Source: Pseudomonadota bacterium
GTDB lineage: Bacteria; Pseudomonadota; Gammaproteobacteria; Burkholderiales; Ferrovaceae
Assembly: GCA_028873535.1 (NCBI GenBank)
Contig: JAGWIJ010000012.1
Span: 1 to 44,674 of the forward strand
Direction of reading: 5' to 3'
Length of the DNA: 44,674 nt
Every line of letters starts with the position of its first letter. Position 1 is the stretch's first letter. The notes under the pieces are model-generated. The model did not search any database. It was not told the DNA's origin and saw only the letters and a program-made list of their open reading frames with translations. A program made the translations under genes and the position numbers. This document shows, piece after piece, positions 43,257-44,674 of the stretch.

Positions 43257-44045
43257 ATGCCCCGATTCGCCGCCAACCTGTCGCTGATGTTCACCGAAGT
43301 GCCTTTCCTGGAGCGCTTCGAGGCAGCGGCTCGTGCCGGCTTTCGCAGCGTCGAGTTCCAGTTTCCCTATGCCTGGCCGGCACCCGAGATCCGCCGCCGT
43401 CTGGACGCCAACGGGCTCGACCTTGCGATGTTCAACCTGCCGCCGGGCGACTGGGACGCCGGCGAGCGCGGGCTGGCGGTCTTCCCCGGACGCTGCGGCG
43501 AATTCAGGGCTGCGCTCGGCCTGGGACTGCAGTACGCCGACCTGCTGCAGGTGCGCCTGCTGCACGTGATGGCGGGCGTGCCGGGCGTCCACGACGACCG
43601 CGACGCAGCGCGGCGCACCTATCTGGACAATCTGCGCGAGGCCGCAGCCATGGCCGCAACGCGCGGGATCACGCTGCTCATCGAACCGCTCAACCGGCGC
43701 GACAACCCGGGCTACTTCCTGCACGGTTGCGATCAGGCGGCAGCCGTGATCGCCGATGCCGGCGTGGACAATCTGCGCCTGCAGTTCGACTTCTATCACA
43801 CCCAGATCAGCGAAGGCGATCTCGCAACCCGGCTCGAGCAGCACTTCGCGATCATCGGCCACGTGCAGGTGGCCGGCGTGCCCGGCCGCCATGAACCCGA
43901 CGAAGGCGAGGTCAACTACCCCTGGCTGTTCCGGCTGCTGGATGCCTGGGGTTACGCCGGCCAGGTCGGCTGCGAGTACCGGCCACGCGGCAACACGGTC
44001 GACGGCTTGGGCTGGCTGAGGGGCGTCAGCCGGCTCGGCGAATGA
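43257..44045 (+). CDS. hyi: Hydroxypyruvate isomerase
   Basis: This 262-residue TIM-barrel enzyme converts hydroxypyruvate to tartronate semialdehyde in glyoxylate metabolism. It begins MPRFAANLSLMFTEVPFLER and has LDLAMFNLPPGDWDAGERG. The two catalytic glutamates of the family fall at the expected positions, Glu143 in LIEPLNRRDNPGYFL and Glu240 in GCEYRPRG. It is divergent from glcDEF, which makes glyoxylate, so the two units probably share regulation. No gcl or glxR gene is in the window. Confidence 0.96.
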   Translation: MPRFAANLSLMFTEVPFLERFEAAARAGFRSVEFQFPYAWPAPEIRRRLDANGLDLAMFNLPPGDWDAGERGLAVFPGRCGEFRAALGLGLQYADLLQVRLLHVMAGVPGVHDDRDAARRTYLDNLREAAAMAATRGITLLIEPLNRRDNPGYFLHGCDQAAAVIADAGVDNLRLQFDFYHTQISEGDLATRLEQHFAIIGHVQVAGVPGRHEPDEGEVNYPWLFRLLDAWGYAGQVGCEYRPRGNTVDGLGWLRGVSRLGE

Positions 44046-44112
44046 TGATCACCGCTCCGGACGGGAACGCGAACCGTGCCGGGCGGCAGCGCTGGACAGG
44101 CGCCCGGCACGC

Positions 44113-44674
44113 TCAGCGCTGCGGCGCGTCCGCCTGCCCCGAGGGCAGCGAGAACGGTGGCTCTTCGCCCGGCAACACGGCCGGGACGTCGATGCCAGCC
44201 TCGCGGCACACGCGATAGAGTTCCGACGCCGCCACGCTGCCCGGGTGCACCTGCACGAAGCGCGCACCGGACGGTGGCAGCTGCACCGCTTCGATCAGGT
44301 GTCCCTGTTCGTCGAAACTCGAGCCCTTGATCAGCGCCTGCTGTCCGTTGGCGCAGCGCACTCGACGCAAGGTGCGCTTTTCCTTGATCCAGCGTTCGCT
44401 GGTCTCGTCCCGCTGGGTCGGCTGGCGGAAGATCACCACGTCCCAGAAGTCCACTTCGCCATGGTGGACCTCGATCGAGGCACGATCGAGGTAGAACTCC
44501 ATGTTGGGATCGCTGGCCGGCACGTGCATCCATTCGGGCCGGTGCGTGGGCTGTGCTGCCGGCATGGTGTCGGGCAGCGCCGCCGCCGTGGCGCTGTCGG
44601 GACGGTCGTCCGCCGTGCGCGCCAGCACTGCCGCCGGGGCGACGGCCAGCAGAAGCAGCAGCGCGGCCAGCAGG
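44113..44674 (-). CDS. Exported surface-adhesin-E-like protein (5' partial)
   Basis: The frame stays open to the window edge. Reading upstream of a GTG at 44628 gives LLAALLLLLLAVAPAAVLA, a signal-peptide core, so the true start is beyond 44674. The mature part of about 165 residues has the pattern of surface-adhesin protein E-like domains: NMEFYLDRASIEV, VDFWDVVIFRQP, RWIKEKRTLRRVRCANGQQA and a C-terminal PGSVAASELYRVCREAG. Two cysteines could form a disulfide. A lipoprotein or CNP1-like assignment cannot be excluded. Confidence 0.75.
   Translation of the reverse strand, partial: LLAALLLLLAVAPAAVLARTADDRPDSATAAALPDTMPAAQPTHRPEWMHVPASDPNMEFYLDRASIEVHHGEVDFWDVVIFRQPTQRDETSERWIKEKRTLRRVRCANGQQALIKGSSFDEQGHLIEAVQLPPSGARFVQVHPGSVAASELYRVCREAGIDVPAVLPGEEPPFSLPSGQADAPQR

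Overview
The window is a GC-rich chromosomal segment from a proteobacterium, most likely a betaproteobacterium. The evidence is the trxA-rho-rpmE neighbourhood, an AceK kinase/phosphatase, a DedA-rhodanese type protein, a glcDEF operon with hydroxypyruvate isomerase, a COG4757-type hydrolase and an FdxA-type 7Fe ferredoxin. No 16S or other species marker is present, so the genus cannot be named.

Region 1 (1-8.7 kb) is a signalling block. It holds the tail of a Pro/His-rich protein, then a tightly overlapped ECF sigma factor, Ser/Thr kinase and small HU-hairpin-like protein. After these come a 55-residue exported peptide, a small two-helix membrane protein, and a five-PAS GGDEF/EAL protein preceded by a 21-bp palindrome.

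Region 2 (8.77-11.14 kb) is a small degraded integrative island. It is bounded by 99-bp direct repeats made of the 3' half and terminator of an initiator tRNA gene. It carries HigB/HigA, a second truncated antitoxin, an IS3-type transposase fragment and gene debris, but no recognisable integrase. The intact tRNA-fMet lies at the right boundary.

Region 3 (11.3-17.2 kb) is mostly ordinary chromosome: an M13 metallopeptidase, aceK, a DedA-rhodanese gene with an apparent in-frame internal deletion, and an alpha/beta hydrolase.

Region 4 (17.2-29.1 kb, all minus strand) is the most unusual part. One compact gene train begins with VirB8, VirB9 and VirB10 family proteins (type IV secretion core). 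It continues with a lytic transglycosylase carrying a nuclease-like N-terminal domain and a VirB9-like/TcpQ-like fusion. It ends with a type IVb pilus set: secretin lipoprotein, two bitopic assembly proteins, a GspE/PilQ ATPase and a GspF/PilR platform protein. No VirB4, VirB6, VirB11, VirD4, pilin or prepilin peptidase is present. The train therefore looks like a hybrid envelope machine built from a secretion core and a pilus or type II-like motor, rather than a complete conjugation system.

Region 5 (29.2-44.7 kb) is core metabolism and housekeeping: sodB, ybiB, fdxA, trxA, rho, rpmE, an ArnT-like glycosyltransferase, arginase, a two-component system facing a Spy/CpxP-like periplasmic protein, glcD-glcE-glcF, hyi, and an exported adhesin-E-like protein whose signal peptide is cut by the window end.
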